From: Gigaspora rosea
Taxonomy: Eukaryota; Glomeromycota; Glomeromycetes; Diversisporales; Gigasporaceae
Assembly (NCBI GenBank): GCA_003550325.1
Contig: QKWP01000039.1
Span: forward strand, 500,904-564,903
Direction of reading: 5' to 3'
DNA: 64,000 bases
Part shown: positions 1 to 12,466 of the stretch, piece after piece
Position numbering within the stretch: position 1 is the stretch's first letter
Layout: each line of letters starts with the position of its first letter
Position numbers and translations under genes: made by a program
The notes under the pieces: model-generated
The model's database searches: none
What the model was told of the DNA's origin: nothing
What the model saw: only the letters and a program-made list of their open reading frames with translations

Positions 1-141
1 AAAAATCATAAAATTTTCTAACTAGAAAAAACTTATCTAACCAAAAAAAACTAATTATAAAAAAATATTTTTAGAAAAATAAAAGCTTAATAATAAAAAA
101 TAAAAACAATATACAATACTTTTTAAAAATATTAAATAATA

Positions 142-804
142 TTATCCCTTAAACTGTAAGCAAATCCAGGCAAATTTGGCTGGAAAATTGCTATAAATAT
201 GCTTATAATCTATATTTTTAAAACTTAAGATATTTAATTAAAAATTTTTTTTGATAATATTTGAAAATAAGAATTATATTATAGTAGTATTTAATTTTAT
301 ATTATAAGAAAAAAAGTTTAAGTTGCTAATAAGCTAAAAATAGACAAATTTTAAAAAATTTTTTATCCAAAAAAATTATCTACTTTTTCTTGGCGAACTC
401 TATAAATATTAGCTCTAGCTTCCTGATTTAATAGAATGATATAGTTTATAAAAAGGATTACAACTTTTATTATTGCAACTTTTGTAATTTACTTGTAAAA
501 ATTAGGACTTGTATTAGAAGTGAAAATTTTTTTTATAGACGGGAACATATAAAATTTAAGAAAACCTAAAGAAAAATTTTATAGTAAAAATTTTAAAATA
601 AAAACTTTAAACTTTTATTGCTTTAAAGTTTATTAATAATTTTAAAAAATTTTCATAATAAAGTTTATAAAATATATTTTAAAGAAAAGATTCTATAAAT
701 AAAGTATACCCCATATGCTTAATAAATTTTTATTTTATTTAAAAAAATATAATATTTCTAAAAAAATCCAGGCAAATTTGCCTGGATTATAGTTTAAGGG
801 ATAA
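142..804. mobile_element. 663-bp TIR element (TTATCCCTTAAACT ends)
   Basis: Left end TTATCCCTTAAACTGTAAGC followed by AATCCAGGCAAATTTGGC; right end is the inverse, GCCTGGATTATAGTTTAAGG then GATAA. TIR is about 40 bp. AAATAATA occurs on both sides (134-141 and 805-812), a possible 8-bp duplication, but the region is so AT-rich that chance cannot be excluded. No coding sequence seen. Confidence 0.65.
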
Positions 805-3300
805 AAATAATAAAAAAATATATTAATAAAATTTAAAATTTACAATTTTTACAAGTAGTTTTACTATAATATTTTTAGTACAATAAGTTTCATTTTTTAC
901 ATGTGCATCTATTTGTATCATATAATGTTTTACATTTGCAACCTTTGTTTTTACTGTCAATCTAGCTAATAGCTGATCTTACTAATATTTTAATATTCAG
1001 AATCTCTTTTAAACTTGGCAAATCCTTGCATTTAACTAGATAAAGTTCTTTATCATAATAATAACAATCCAATACTTTAGCAAAGCATTCAAGTTTATAC
1101 GATCCTTTAGTTACTACTTTTAAAATTTTAATAAATAAAAAATTTGCTAAAAGACTTGATACTCAGTCTTTTTTGGAATACTTATTTTAGCAATTTTGCT
1201 TTCTTTACAATTTTTCTTATTTTTATGAATTTTTTTTAGTATTTCTTTTTTAGTTATTTTTTTATAATTTTCATTGAACTTTCTAGCTCTTTTTTAAATT
1301 TTCTCGATAATTCTTTTTATGATTTTCTAATAATTTAATGCTATTACTATTTGAATTATTTTTCTCTGGATCACTAATAGCTTTATCATTTTTAGTAGCT
1401 CTATCATTTTCAGAATTTCTGATAGTTTTTTCACTATTTGTACTATTATTATTGTCTTCTGTATAATTATAAAAAATCATCATTTTTATCGTCTTCTGCA
1501 TAATTATAAAAATTATCATTTTTGTCATTTTCTGCATAATTATAAAATTATTATTATTGGATAATATCATAATTATCATTATTTATCTGTTTATTTTTTC
1601 TGGTTCTTCAAAAATGATATACTTTATATATATTACATGTAACAAATTTGCTTGCAATAATCATTTTGCCAATTAGGTTTCAGCTTTAAGAATAATCTTT
1701 AGTAGCTCTAATCTTGTTGTCTAGTAATAATATTAGGACAATTTTTAGCTCATTGAAATCATCTTGTCAAAATGATTTAAATGGTAGTAGTTGCATGCGA
1801 TTTTTATCACTAGATCAAAAGTTATGATCACTTTGTAATAATTTCTTATATATTAACACTATTAAAAAAAATATTAATACAACAAAGATATTAATAATAC
1901 AACAAAAAGCTATAAAATAAAGTTTCAAAAGATTCAAACTTATTACTTAATTCATTATTCTTCTTATCATTAATTTATACATTTGATTAGAATTCTTTTT
2001 AAGTTCAAAATATGAACTAACAAAATTATTGAGTTCAATCAAATTTGTAACTATATAGTTTAACTTGAATTTATGAGTTTTAAAGAGAAGCTTCTTACTT
2101 AATTTGTTTACTTGACTAGCAACAATATTTTTATTACAATTGACCAGAATTAAGTGTTTTGATATATACGAAAAATATATAATATCAATTTATTATTACT
2201 ACAAAAAAAAAAGAAAATAATTATAAGTTCATCATAATTATTAGTATAACCTATTCACTACAGGCTTCCATGCAAAGCTAGATCAAGTATTTTAGATTAA
2301 ACATAATAGAAAAAAATGTTAATCTATATTTCTGTAGCTATGATGTGCTTCTAGTTCTTTAATCCTAGAGGCAATATAACTACAGATACAATAATAACTA
2401 GAATTTACTATTGATATCTTATTAAAAACTTGAGAACTATTGCTTGTTGAATAATACTACATATAATAATAATTAATAAAGCAAAGTTAAGAAAAACTTT
2501 CTGTATTTTTGCAAAATAATATGCATAGGTGTAATTATGTATTTTGACCTAAGTTACATTTAATTTAGATCAAATTTTAAAATAATGTCTCTGTATATTA
2601 TTTTGTGAAAATATAGCAAATTCAAAAATCAAACAATTATTTATCATATTTGATAAACTTTTTTAATATTATTTAGAGTCAAAAAAAAATTTACTTCTTA
2701 CAGATTATTTAAAATTCTAGGAGCCTTGCTGAAATATTTCTATTTTGTTATTTTTATAGTGTAGAAATTTTTAAACTAACAATTTTTTTAAATGTGGCAA
2801 ACTTTGAGGACAAATATTAAATTTTGATTGTTAATAACAAATAATTATGATATAAAGATTTTTATATGCTTAATTGATTTTTTCAATTATCACTTAGTTG
2901 GATCAATGATTATTTTGAAGTATTTTGTCTAGGTTTATAAATAAATTTGTCCAGAATTATATTTAAATTTTTTGAAAACATATTTTAAATTTTGTCTTTA
3001 TTATACAAAGCATAGTGCATTATTTCAAATTTTGGTTTAAATTAAACCTAATTTAAACCAAATTCAAAGTTAAGTTATTTTGTACTTGTTGAGTAATAAG
3101 ATATTAATTTTGTTTAGAATTTTACATTTTAATTATACAGTATATTGTATTTTGAGGTATTAAAATTATAGTAATTATATATATACTTAGTATATTGAAA
3201 TTTATATAATTGTAATTATGAATTCAAATAGTTAGTTTTTTGAAATTTATATTTTTGGTATATTAATTTGAGCAAAATTAAATATATTTTTTATCAATTA
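805..3300. other. AT-rich gene-free stretch
   Basis: Very AT-rich sequence. A 98-codon minus-strand frame at 1283-1579 is Asn/Ile/Met-rich and contains a threefold repeat of ATTATCATTTTTGTC-like words; it has no recognisable domain. No other structure was identified. Confidence 0.5.
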
Positions 3301-3305
3301 TTATA

Positions 3306-3645
3306 AAACGCACTTATGGTGTTTTACCACCATAGGTAAATTAGATTTACAAATCTGTGTAACAAAAACAAAAAATAAACTTTTATAAAACAAAAAATAA
3401 AATTTTATTAACTAAGGGTTAGGGTGAGACTTGGGATGGTCAGGAGGCATAGTTTATACCAAAATTAGCAAGGAATTTTTTTTATTAGAGCTCCAAAAGT
3501 GGTTTTATAAGCAAACTTTAGAGATATGAATGTTTTTTTAAAAATAAACAAAAAAACTGAAATTTTATGTTACACCTGATCTTAAATTTTGATTGGCTAT
3601 TCTAATGGTTTTGTGTAACATGGTGTAAAAACCATAGGTGCGTTT
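3306..3645. mobile_element. 340-bp mariner-like MITE (AAACGCACTTATGG ends)
   Basis: Inverted ends AAACGCACTTATGGTGTTTT and CCATAGGTGCGTTT, each bordered by TA. The centre contains a TTAGGG-like tract (TAAGGGTTAGGGTGAGACTT). Non-coding. Superfamily assignment rests on the TA border only. Confidence 0.6.
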
Positions 3646-3649
3646 TAGT

Positions 3650-5390
3650 AAAACTCTTTTATATTAAACATTTATGAACTAGGACAACTAAACAAATTTA
3701 TTAATATAATTATTATAATTAATAAAATTAAAGTTTTGCTTTGATTATTATTGTTATATTCATCACTTTGGATTAAAATATTTTTTTTTTCTAGACAATT
3801 TTTTTTTGTTTTTTTTATTAAATTGACCTTCTTATTTAATAAATCAACCTATTTTAATTTTAACTAAAATGTGTTTAGCAACTAAAAAATATACTAAATA
3901 TTTTTTAAACAAAATTAAAAAAGGTTTTGGACAGCCAAAATATACAATACTGAGTGTAACTATTTCTTTTAATTTACAATAAAAATTATATAATATTGTT
4001 ATCAAAATTAGTGTTACTTAATAAATTTGGTTCTGTAAAGACTGGCAAAAAATATTTTCTATACTTTGTACCCGATAAAATGAATAAAGTTATAATCTAT
4101 AATTGAAAGTATTATTGTAATCTAAAAACTTTATTGTAACAAAGTAAAAAATAAAATAAATAATATAGCAAGCTAATATTTATATACTGTAGAATTGTAG
4201 AAAAAAATTAACATTGTCATTAAAAGATCTTTTATTTAAGTTATATTTTTATTTAAAATAAAACTTAAAGGATGTATTACTAATTTTTATTAATCAAAAT
4301 TTAATTTTTCTTTATGTGCATTGTATTATTTGGTCTATTTGGGCCATATGAAGTTTCTCCAAAAAGAAGTTCATTAATAATTTGATAACTAGGTATAGTA
4401 ACAATAAAAGTATCTTTTTTTTGCAGATCCCTTTCATATAAAGTAGATAATATTGTGCAATTGTTATACAAAAAATAAGAAGAATTAACTTACTAATTTA
4501 TAAAACATTCTAGTATAATATACAAACTACTACAATTAATAAAATTACTATTAATAGGTTAATATATTAATATTATAAAGTAAAAATTTAATTATTGGAT
4601 TAATTATTTGGTAATTTAATGTTCTTTCAAAAATATTATTATTATTTATAGCATAAGACCTTCTAGATTAATAAAAATTACTTTTAAATATATAAAAAAG
4701 ATAACATATACATTTTTATTTTATGACTTGCAAAGAAACCAATTGAAACAATTGTATGGTCTTGAAGAGATGTTAGATTCAACAGGTGGAGTTTGTAGAA
4801 CTTCTAATATTTATTCTTGTTTCAATTACTGTAATTTAACAAGTAACTTGACACTTATTTTTGCTAGCATAACTTATATCCAAAAGCACACTAGCCATGC
4901 AATATCTAATATGATTTTTTCTTATGCTCAAAACATTTAAGTTTAGCTGTTTAGCTGTTCAAATATTTTTGGTTATTTGTATTAGTAAAGAATCCTAAAC
5001 GATCACTCATTTATAGTTACTAGTCTCCAATTAATCATTCTGATAAACAGCTAAAATTCTTGATTGTGAATAGTATCATGGAATAAAATATTAAATATAG
5101 CAATATAGCAAACAAATACAAAGAAAAACAAGATAAAAACTTACCAAAATCTTGCCTATAGTAATTTGAAAATGTTTTATAATTATTTTCATAATTCCTT
5201 TTTTATACATAAGTATTATAACTAATTATACCCAAGTTACATTTTTAATGTCATTTGCATATTTGAGAGTAAAAAATTTTTGATTAATTTCATTAATTTT
5301 ATTTTTGCCCTTTTTTTACTGCTAATAAAAAGTTCATATAATTTTGTTTCTATTTGACCAATCCTGTTTTTAAAAATTATATTATATTAT
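3650..5390. other. AT-rich gene-free stretch
   Basis: No supported gene. A 70-codon frame at 4728-4940 shows no recognisable domain and no intact neighbouring exons. Otherwise homopolymer-rich AT sequence. Confidence 0.4.
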
Positions 5391-5393
5391 ATA

Positions 5394-7819
5394 TTGTTAC
5401 AAAACAGGTTTTTAGGATAGCGTAGTAATATAGACAAAATAGATTTAGTACTTAAGTTATAAAATTCAACCATCTTAAAGTGTTTATAAAAAAGTTTTCT
5501 GCTTTTAGAAATATGATGAAGGGGATCATTAAGCAATCTAATGCCAACTCTTTAATTCTGCAAATTTTCATCAATTCCTCAACATTGGTTTTATATTCAA
5601 GAGCAAATTGCTTGTATAGCATAGATCAAAAAGCAGTCTAACCTATGTGACCCATATCCCTTAAATAGGGGTAGTTAAATATTTTTTAGCTACAGTATCA
5701 CTTTGGTAATATCTGAAAGCTATGTGATGTAGTAAAATTGCATCAATGTCATTAATAATCATAAAACAGGGATGAGCTTCTAAAGTGAGTAATTTGATAA
5801 ATTGGGATCTTGCATTATGCAAGGCTTTTATGAAAGTGTCTAATATGCCCCTTTCAAAAGAGTATCTGTATAAATATAAAGCACGAGACCCTAAATATTG
5901 GATTTGTTCTATGTCATTAGAAATATCAAAGTCTATATGTTGTATTTTCCATACTTCTTTTAAGACGTTCTAAATCTATGTTTTAGATCAAGTGTTATAC
6001 CAATGGAATCATTGCCAAAATTGTAAAGAATATTATTTTGATAAAATTCATCAGAATGTTTTAACCAACCATAATATTCACACCAACCGGCAACAAAGTC
6101 AATGTGAAAACCTTTCGTATTATACTACTAGTCTAGTTCCACTATCTCTATTTTTATAATGTAAATAGTTTATAACATCTTTATATAAATTCTAAAATTT
6201 GCTTTTCTAAACTAATATAATCATTAAAAAATAACATAGGTTCATAGAAGGGACCCTTATGTTGTTTGAGTAAGGTAACATGGTATGGACAATCCTTAGT
6301 AATAAATCATTCCTTTGATAAGATTATTTTATTTAAAGAATTAGTGTATTCTGTAAATTTATCTGGATGCATCTTTATTAATTTTAAATGTAAATCATCT
6401 TGAGGTATTTTAATTGAGAATGTTGGATACTGTTCCTCTGTAAGACCGAAGATTGGACAGTTTTGTAAATGGTATTGTGGCCTTGGGAGAGACTTTTTAA
6501 ACTCGTATGCCAATTTAGCTACTGGGCCACAATCATTAAGGGTTCGGAAATTTATAAATGAATGTATTTTATTAAATATTTTTGGAGAGCGTTTTATTAG
6601 ATTTATTTGGGAGAGCGATTTATATACATGTGTGTGTGTAAAATAATTAATAAACTATCTAAATTTAAAGAGAATACTAACTGTTCCTTCTCTTTTTAAA
6701 GCGATTCTTTTATATTCCCACCAGAATTACCCAATTACCAAATATGAGATAAGAGCTACAAATATTTACAGAAATGTAGTAATGGAAATTTACTACACAG
6801 AAATGTAGTAATGGGAAAAAAATGAAGTAATGGTTCACGAAAAAATATAGTCACTGAATCGGGTAACGTATGATCATCAAAATGTAGTAATCGATGCAGG
6901 TAATCATTAGTCTCATGATTAAAAGCCGGTATAAAATTGATCCCTATTGGCATAGACAAAAATTTCGAACAACAATGGGCATGCTGTCCATATTTAAAAT
7001 ATTTATAGATCTTATCTTCAACTTCACTACCATACCTTGTATAACCTAGGGCATTTAACTAGAATATGGCTTTAGCTTGGAAATACCCTATTCTACTATC
7101 AAATTCATAGGCATCAGCTTCAAAATAAAAACCACTTTGTTGTTGCTTAAATCTTTTCAAATTTTTAAATAAGATCTGCATATTTTGATTGAGCGACATA
7201 CCTGTTCTGTCACCAGTAACAGGATAGATGATATGCTTTATTTTTTCATTTGTATAACCATATCTAAGTAATAAGAAGCAATATCTTGTGCGACAACAGA
7301 ACGTATAGGTTTTTCTTGTAATATATTGGTTAAACTTAATATTGAAAGATCTAAATCAATTAATCCAAATTTTTCTGCATTAACGACTTGTGATTTCAAA
7401 AAACTATAAAAACCTATAAAGCCATATTTTTCTTCCATAAAATGTTGGTTAACATTTTGTACAAAAACTTTATCCTATCCTGCAGCATAAAGTTCTTGTC
7501 GAGTTTTAAAAAGTTGTGAAGGGAATAGAAGTGATATAACACATTCATTTATCTTAATAATTTTGATTATTTGTAGTAGTATTATTTGTACATCAGCCAC
7601 CACTTCTGGAACCTACAATAATAGGCTTCTGCTAAAATGTGGGCCTGTTTTTTCATGTCAGATAATAAGGGACCAAACTTTAGAGCATACTTTGAATAGA
7701 TAAATCTATTTCGTAGAGGTTCATTAAACTCTTTAAGAAGGTTGAATTTTATAACTTAAGTACTAAATCTATTTTGTGCTACATCACTACGCTATCCTAA
7801 AAACCTGTTTTGTAACAAT
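5394..7819 (-). mobile_element. Long-TIR element with eroded coding remnants (fossil, family unassigned)
   Basis: About 86-bp inverted ends: left 5394-5480 starting TGTTACAAAACAGGTTTTTA, right about 7732-7819 ending CCTGTTTTGTAACA. Between them lies 2.2 kb of lower AT content in which the minus strand carries remnants of one or more proteins across several frames (for example around 6307-6513, 6756-6959 and 7238-7438). The element is clearly broken with many breaks. I could not assign it to a transposase, polymerase or virus family, so it is recorded only as a fossil element with inverted ends. Confidence 0.55.
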
Positions 7820-8748
7820 ATGATTGTATTATAAAACTATATAATTTAATCTTAAATTATATAAATTTACTTACAAGATGTACCTTGATATCATTTTCCA
7901 AAAATGTTAAGCCCGAGTCCAGCATGCTCAAAATCTAATATTATACAAAAAAACAAATATCAGTACACCTTTTTTATTTAATAATAAAGAAATATATAAT
8001 AAGTTAAACCAAAAAAAAGAATACAATTTGTTTATTTCCTCACAAGTATTTTAATCTTTTTATAGGCTGTACTTAAAATCTATAACTTTTATTATATGTT
8101 TTGAAGTAATAATATTTCAGTATTATATTCATGGGATTTAAGTTTATTAGGATTTTGCATGTCCAGATTTTGTACTAACCTGCAATGACTGTACAAAAAA
8201 ATATATAGATTTGCCATATATTAAATGCTAAACCAAGATTTGCAATATTGATAGTAACATTTTTGCAAATTCCATTATACATATTTTTAGTTTTTCTTCG
8301 GGTAAGTCTGTAAAGCAATATAAGGAAAGAAATTAGAATTTGTAAATTACCAATAAACTCCAAAATTTGTGTGTAAAATTCAATTTTTGTAATTTCAATA
8401 CTAGTAATAAAGATTCTTTTCAAATTTGTATAATTTACTAATTCAAAATTTAATCGTTATAGTAATATGCCAGACTTTTCAAAAATTAATACTATAGTCA
8501 ATATATAAATCTAATAATTAGCAATCTCTAAATACTAATTTTATAATTAATATACTCAGCAGTTTTATATTGCAATATTTGACATGAATAATTTCATATT
8601 CTTTACAATTTTTCATTATTTTGAACTCTGAATTAAAAAAACAAATTGCAATTATAACTTCTTGTAATTAATAAGTTTTTTTGACACTCTAAGCTGAATA
8701 ATACCTCTAACTAAGCAAAGCAGCCTATGTTGCTTTTGTGATATAATA

Positions 8749-9832
8749 GGACCCCAGACATATAGTACAGAAGTTATATATTATGCATTTTAGCAAAAGC
8801 TCCTGAAATTTAAGAAGTAGAAAAATAGTTTTTGGCAATTATCTTGGCATCTAATAGTCCAATTTGAATGAAGTTTTTTAAAATAAAGCTCTTACAGTGG
8901 CCTACCATAGTAATGTAGACACTTTTTAAAAATTTGTATAAAGCTAAATAAAAAAGTTAAGAAGATAAAAATAAAATTATAAATTTATTAAATAAAAAAA
9001 AGATTAAAAAATTCTATGTAGTACTTTTTGAAATAGATAAGATTAATTAATATTGTATAATGTTACACAAAGATGAAATTAGTAATTTTTAAAAAACTAG
9101 TTATTATATTTACTATATAATAAAAAATTTTTTTATTAAGTAAATTAAACTTAATAATTAAGTAAAATTTGTTCAGTATAACAAATTACATATAATACTA
9201 AATTTTTAGAGATTTTTAAAAAATATTAAGCAAAATATTTTTATTAAATATAAAAGCTAAATTATTAAATAAAAATTGAAAAATTGCTAAATATGGTAAT
9301 TTTATTACTATATATAGCAATTTAATGAAAAAATTTCAAAAAATTCTGAAATTTTTACAATATGTATAATTTGTTATACTGAACAAATTTTATTTAATAA
9401 TTAGATTTAGTTTACTTAATAAAAAAAATAATTTTTATATATACTAAAAATTAGTATTCAATTTATACTAAATCTCTATTAAAAACTGGAAATCGACACA
9501 ATTAAAAATTTAAAAATTTTTTTAAATTTAATTATCTTAAAAAGTTTTGCATAGAATTTTATAATTTTTTTTATTTAAAAGATATAGATTTAATAAGTTT
9601 ATAACTTTATTTTTAGCTTTTTACCTTTTATATTTAGCCTAATACAAATTTTTAAAAAGTGTCCACAATACCTTGGTAGGCCACTGTAGTAAGGCATATC
9701 TAACAAAAAAAAGTTCACAATTCTGATTACTGGATTAGAAGTTATTTAAGTAAATATAGTTTTTTTTTAGCAAATTTAGGTCAAAATTGGCCAAAATCCA
9801 GTTATGACCTATATAAGAGATATCTGGGGTCC
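8749..9832. mobile_element. Outer Tc1/mariner-type MITE (GGACCCCAGA ends) with nested element
   Basis: Ends GGACCCCAGACAT and ATATCTGGGGTCC, flanked by TA on each side (8747-8748 and 9833-9834), the Tc1/mariner signature. Its own sequence is about 290 bp; the rest is the inner element 8895-9686. Removing it restores continuous F-box-like sequence, which fixes the insertion site in F-box pseudogene 1. Non-coding. Confidence 0.75.
8895..9686. mobile_element. Inner Tc1/mariner-type element (CAGTGGCCTACCA ends)
   Basis: TIR of about 55 bp: CAGTGGCCTACCATAG with GACACTTTTTAAAAATTTGT, and the inverse at 9632-9686 ending TGGTAGGCCACTG. TA duplications at 8893-8894 and 9687-9688. A second inverted pair inside (about 9115-9200 against 9360-9445, TTGTTCAGTATAACAAATT) makes the centre nearly palindromic. 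No transposase frame. Confidence 0.8.
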
Positions 9833-10380
9833 TAATACAATAATGTATATAAGGCATGAAATAGTGTTGCTCATATCCCCAAAAAATCTTTTAAAATATT
9901 ATTTTGTAGAATTTTTTTACAATTCTTAATAATATAGTAGTAATTTCAATGCTTAAGAATTATGCTATATCTAAAAATAAATATTGGTGTTAAATATTTT
10001 GAGTTTAATTTTAGGGAAATAAAAAAATATAAAATCAATCTATACAAAGCTGCACCACTTTTGATATATAATATAAATAATAAATTAGTTATAAATTTAC
10101 TGATAGATTATAAGATAATGTTGAATTAACAAGCTTGAGATTGAACAATTTTTTAACTTACAAATAAAGATAGATGTGATCTGTAAATCTTACATGAATC
10201 CTATATTCTTTTAAAGTGATTGTGTAGTTTTTGCCAAGAAGCGAAAAATATTTAAAAATAATGAAAAGCATTATTTTTGAATAAAAATAGATCTTGTTAA
10301 AGAATAAGAATTGATGCTTGCACTGATATATATATATGAGTATAAGGGCATATCACCCATAAATATTTTTGATGTTACAT

Positions 10381-11576
10381 AGAGTTAAATTTATGTCAAT
10401 TACTATAATTCAAGTTGACGGATTGAAAAGCTTGTGAGCTAAATTCAGCTATTTTAATATTTTTAAACTCTAGATTAAGTTAAAAACTACTGATTAATGC
10501 TATACATCATGAAGTTATCTAATGACGCAGTAATTACTATTTTTGGGTACATTTCCTGTATGTATATACTTATATATGTATATACGTTTATTGCAAATAC
10601 CACATAATAAAGTTTAATATTAGGCCAGATACCTTATTATCTAAATATATCACATGCGTGTAATACTTTTTGATAAATTCTAGAATTGTATTACAGAAAG
10701 TTATCATTTTTTATAATAGCTAATCTTAAAATTTTGCTTTAAATTTCTTTAATATTTGTAAAACTTGATATGAATTAAATGCAAATAAAAAAGAATGGTT
10801 CCTGTTTATAATTTATATTTTACAAAAGGCTAAAGCCTTATTTGATAATGATACAAATGCGCTTTTTTTATTTTATAATATTTGACAAAATATGAAATAA
10901 CAGATATAATAGAATCTGGCTATACTAAAAATTACGCATTAGTAATCTTTTATTGAAATTGAATTTAAAACTACCACAAAATTATTTCAGCTAATTTGAA
11001 ATTTAAAATTTTATTGTATATAGTGAAAAAACCCTAAATGCAAATTCTTATCTAAAAAATTTACATTTAGGAAGTTATAAATAACCTTGCACTATCTGAC
11101 TATTTAGAATTTTCATTTTTACTATATAGACTCGGGTAGCATAATTATAGTAATTTTAAATAGAAAATATTTTTAAAAATTTAATTAATAATTTTTATTC
11201 CTTATACTTGTGAGTTGATATTAGTGCAAAATATCAATTCTTATTCTTTGGCAAGATCCATTTTCATTCAAGTAAAGGCCTTTATTCATTTCTAGATTCT
11301 GTTCATCTCTTGACAGCTGTTTATATATTAACCAAATATTTGTTCTAAGAAATACAATATTCAATAATAATAAATGTAGATATTTTGATTATTTGAACTT
11401 TATCAAAGCTCTTTTTTGCTAATTTTCTTTGGTTTCTTTATGTATTATAATTCTATATTTTTTAATAAAGTATAAATTAACCTTTTAAAAAACTCACAAA
11501 AAACTAGTAAATTAATTCATAATAATTTTTAAGGTATTTGGTTTACAATCTTTTTTTTTATTTATAATATAATTGC
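10381..11576. other. AT-rich gene-free stretch with one copy of a dispersed repeat
   Basis: No gene seen. At 11235-11303 there is a single copy of the 120-bp unit (TTCTTTGGCAAGATCCATTT, then CTTTATTCATTTCTAG) that is tandemly repeated at 41388-42005. Confidence 0.5.
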
Positions 11577-12336
11577 TAAGGTAATCCACACTATTTCCAC
11601 AAACTTTTTTTTGCTATATAAAATTTTTTGAAAAATAAATATGTTTTATAAAATTATAATTTAAAATCTATAACTAATTTATTATTTAAATATATAAATT
11701 TAAACCAAATTTATATGTATAATTTTTTTTAATTAATAAAAAAATATCCTATAAATTTTATAAAAATTTAATAGTTGTTACCTATTTCTACAAATAGTAA
11801 ATAGCTTTTATCCATTGGCCTATTTTGAATGATTTAACTACCAAAATGTTCATTTCAATAAGACAAATCCCATGAGCCTAAAATCATCAAAATCTAATTA
11901 CAGGATCCCAAGATTGTTCAACTTTTGTGTAATCTTATTAGTATTATTTAAAAATTATAAAAATTACTGTTAAAATCGTGCAAAAGTTGAACGATCTCGG
12001 GATCCTGTGATTGGATTTTAACAATTTTGAGTTTTTCAGAATTGCCTCATTGAGATAAACATTTTGGTAGTAAATCATCCAAATGGGCAAGTAGGTCAAA
12101 AGTTATTAGCAATTCTATAAATCTATTTATGTACTAAAATATCTAAATTGAGAACAAACCATTAATAATCTTGGAATTCTGTGATCAAATTTTAGCAGTA
12201 ATGGGCTTGTTTAGAATGTTTAACTGAGGCAATTGTTTTAATAGTAAAATCATCTTAAATAAGCTAGTGAATTAAAGATATTCACTGTTTGTGAAAATAG
12301 AGTAGTTTGCAGAAATAGGGTGGATTACCTTATACA
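11577..12336. mobile_element. Palindromic TIR element (TAAGGTAATCCACACTATTT ends)
   Basis: Outer ends TAAGGTAATCCACACTATTT (11577) and AATAGGGTGGATTACCTTA (to 12336). Inside, 11800-11960 and 11970-12115 are inverted copies of each other (CAGGATCCCAAGATTGTTCA against GAACGATCTCGGGATCCTG). The inner arms are related to those of the pogo-like element at 49557-50285. Non-coding. Confidence 0.65.
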
Positions 12337-12466
12337 TGTTTTTTTAACTTCATAGCCCATTTCATCTTTATTAGAGCATTATGCAGAAGCTACATATATA
12401 CAACCTAACAGTAATAATAGACAATAATCTGGCTTTCTACAAACAAGTACCCAAGATAGCTATTGC

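Larger units (their letters stand above)
8190..10380 (-). pseudogene. F-box pseudogene 1, split by nested transposons
   Basis: On the minus strand the sequence follows the intact F-box gene (58822-60342) in order, with heavy decay. Matching landmarks on the plus strand include 8448-8700 (TAATATGCCAGACTTTTC; TATAACTTCTTGTAATTAAT), 8726-8744 (GCAGCCTATGTTGCTTTTGTG), 9890-9985 (TTCTTAATAATATAGTAGT) and 10200-10250 (TTCTTTTAAAGTGATTGTG; TTTTGCCAAGAAGCGAAAAA). The 5' end is at 10345-10380 (AAATATTTTTGATG before CAT). The reading frame is lost throughout. At 8749-9832 a Tc1/mariner-type element, itself carrying a second one, interrupts it; both sides of the insertion still align with the F-box gene. 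It keeps nearly the whole length of the parent gene, so this is an old duplicated copy, not a fragment. Confidence 0.75.

Noticed and set aside
1283-1579. 98-codon minus frame rich in Asn, Ile and Met
   Set aside because: Low-complexity AT-rich sequence with short direct repeats, no domain or splice context.
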